A stretch of 51,300 bases of DNA from Acidobacteriota bacterium (lineage in GTDB: Bacteria; Acidobacteriota; Terriglobia; Versatilivoradales; Versatilivoraceae), in NCBI GenBank assembly GCA_028875575.1, contig JAPPDF010000081.1, forward strand, positions 1-51,300. Direction: 5' to 3'. The position numbers and the translations under genes are program-made. Positions 51,051 to 51,300 of this stretch are shown in pieces. Position 1 is the stretch's first letter, and every line of letters starts with the position of its first letter. The notes beneath the pieces were generated by a model that made no database searches, was not told the origin of the DNA, and saw nothing but the letters and a program-made list of their open reading frames with translations.

Positions 51051-51179
51051 CCCCCCACCGGTTCGACTGCGGGCAGGATCTCCTATGTGGCGATCTCGCC
51101 GATTCCGTCCCCCCCACCGGTTCGACTGCGGGCTTCGCTTTCGGGGCGCCGCGTTGGCCCCCCTCCGGCTCGGCTGCAT
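51051..51179. repeat. Spaced direct repeats of a CACCGGTTCGACTGCGGGC-type unit
   Basis: A 24-base unit occurs identically at 51051-51074 and 51110-51133 (59 bases apart), with a degenerate third copy near 51158-51179. Spacing and sequence between copies are unequal, so it is not a CRISPR array. Confidence 0.7.
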
Positions 51180-51218
51180 GCTGCGGCCTGGTCGAAGGGA
51201 CGCCACGTTTGCCTCGCC

Positions 51219-51300
51219 GACTCCCCCTCAAGGGGGGAGTGATTGAGGCCAGCACAAGGCTTCCAGTAGAACTCTATCACTCCCCCCTTGAGGGGGAGTC
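51219..51300. repeat. Perfect inverted repeat with 24-base arms at the window edge
   Basis: Arms 51219-51242 and 51277-51300 are exact reverse complements (CTCCCCCTCAAGGGGGGAG within the left arm) with 34 bases between them. Each arm is also partly self-complementary. It may continue beyond the window. It could be the end of a small mobile or MITE-like element. Confidence 0.75.

Larger units (their letters stand above)
50885..51300. other. Repeat-rich non-coding right end of the window
   Basis: No credible gene is seen in these 416 bases. They contain the CCCTGCCGGGCAGA motif (50992-51005) shared with 44076, the GTGAAACAGGGG piece of repeat A (51015-51026), three tandem-like copies of a CCACCGGTTCGACTGCGGGC-type unit, and a perfect inverted repeat at the window edge. 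The region resembles a graveyard of intergenic repeat elements. Confidence 0.6.

Noticed and set aside
51051..51133. Direct repeats at the window end as a CRISPR array
   Set aside because: Only two exact copies, one degenerate copy, unequal spacing and no cas genes.

Overview
The window looks like a GC-rich chromosomal segment from an Acidobacteriota-type bacterium. The reasons are a very large Oar-like TonB receptor with a carboxypeptidase-regulatory N-terminus, a YbjQ protein, secreted TldD/TldE homologues, and many Tat- or Sec-exported sugar-acting proteins. This taxonomic call is inference. No rRNA, tRNA, integrase, transposase or CRISPR array was recognised.

Left region (1-16 kb): the 3' part of a TonB receptor with His/Asp/Glu-rich stretches, a VapBC-type toxin-antitoxin pair, two tandem bactofilins, a dicarboxylate/glutamate:cation symporter, the Oar-like receptor, a D-2-hydroxyacid dehydrogenase, a Tat-exported Gfo/Idh/MocA oxidoreductase, a YbjQ protein and a 1,120-residue CPBP membrane protease that looks internally duplicated. 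Next (16-22 kb) comes a + strand operon of a MoaD/ThiS-like protein, a BNR propeller protein, a Tat lipoprotein and a sialidase. A minisatellite, dispersed repeats and a glycosidase-like propeller protein follow.

Central region (21.8-36.6 kb): a complete-looking RiPP cluster of the NHLP (nitrile-hydratase-like leader peptide, 'proteusin') class. It holds a flavin-dependent tryptophan halogenase-like enzyme (-), a short HlyD-like protein, a C39 peptidase/ABC exporter, a second NHLP-type ABC exporter, a protein with an NHLP leader fused to a terpene-cyclase-like toroid, an AlkB-like di-iron monooxygenase fused to a degenerate GlnE-like domain, a fused Ocin-ThiF/YcaO cyclodehydratase, an unrecognised 372-residue protein, and (-) an 83-residue NHLP precursor. 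The precursor ends in the very short core Leu-Cys-Cys-Cys-Trp. The proposed logic is that YcaO turns the cysteines into thiazolines, the halogenase acts on the terminal Trp, the monooxygenase and cyclase-like proteins may tailor further, and the C39 transporter cleaves and exports. From memory, brominated azoline proteusin clusters with a peptidyl Trp brominase (SrpI) are reported as widespread in marine sponge microbiomes. That is the closest precedent and suggests a sponge-associated host. The AlkB-GlnE fusion and the leader-cyclase fusion are not things I recognise as described.

Right region (37-51.3 kb): two paralogous Tat-exported GH10-like proteins, a secreted TldE/TldD-like pair, a tandem alpha/beta hydrolase, a lipoprotein exo-sialidase, a secreted FAH-family protein, an SDR and a cupin. 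Intergenic DNA carries several dispersed and inverted repeat families. Together the flanks suggest a heterotroph scavenging host or matrix glycans and organic acids.
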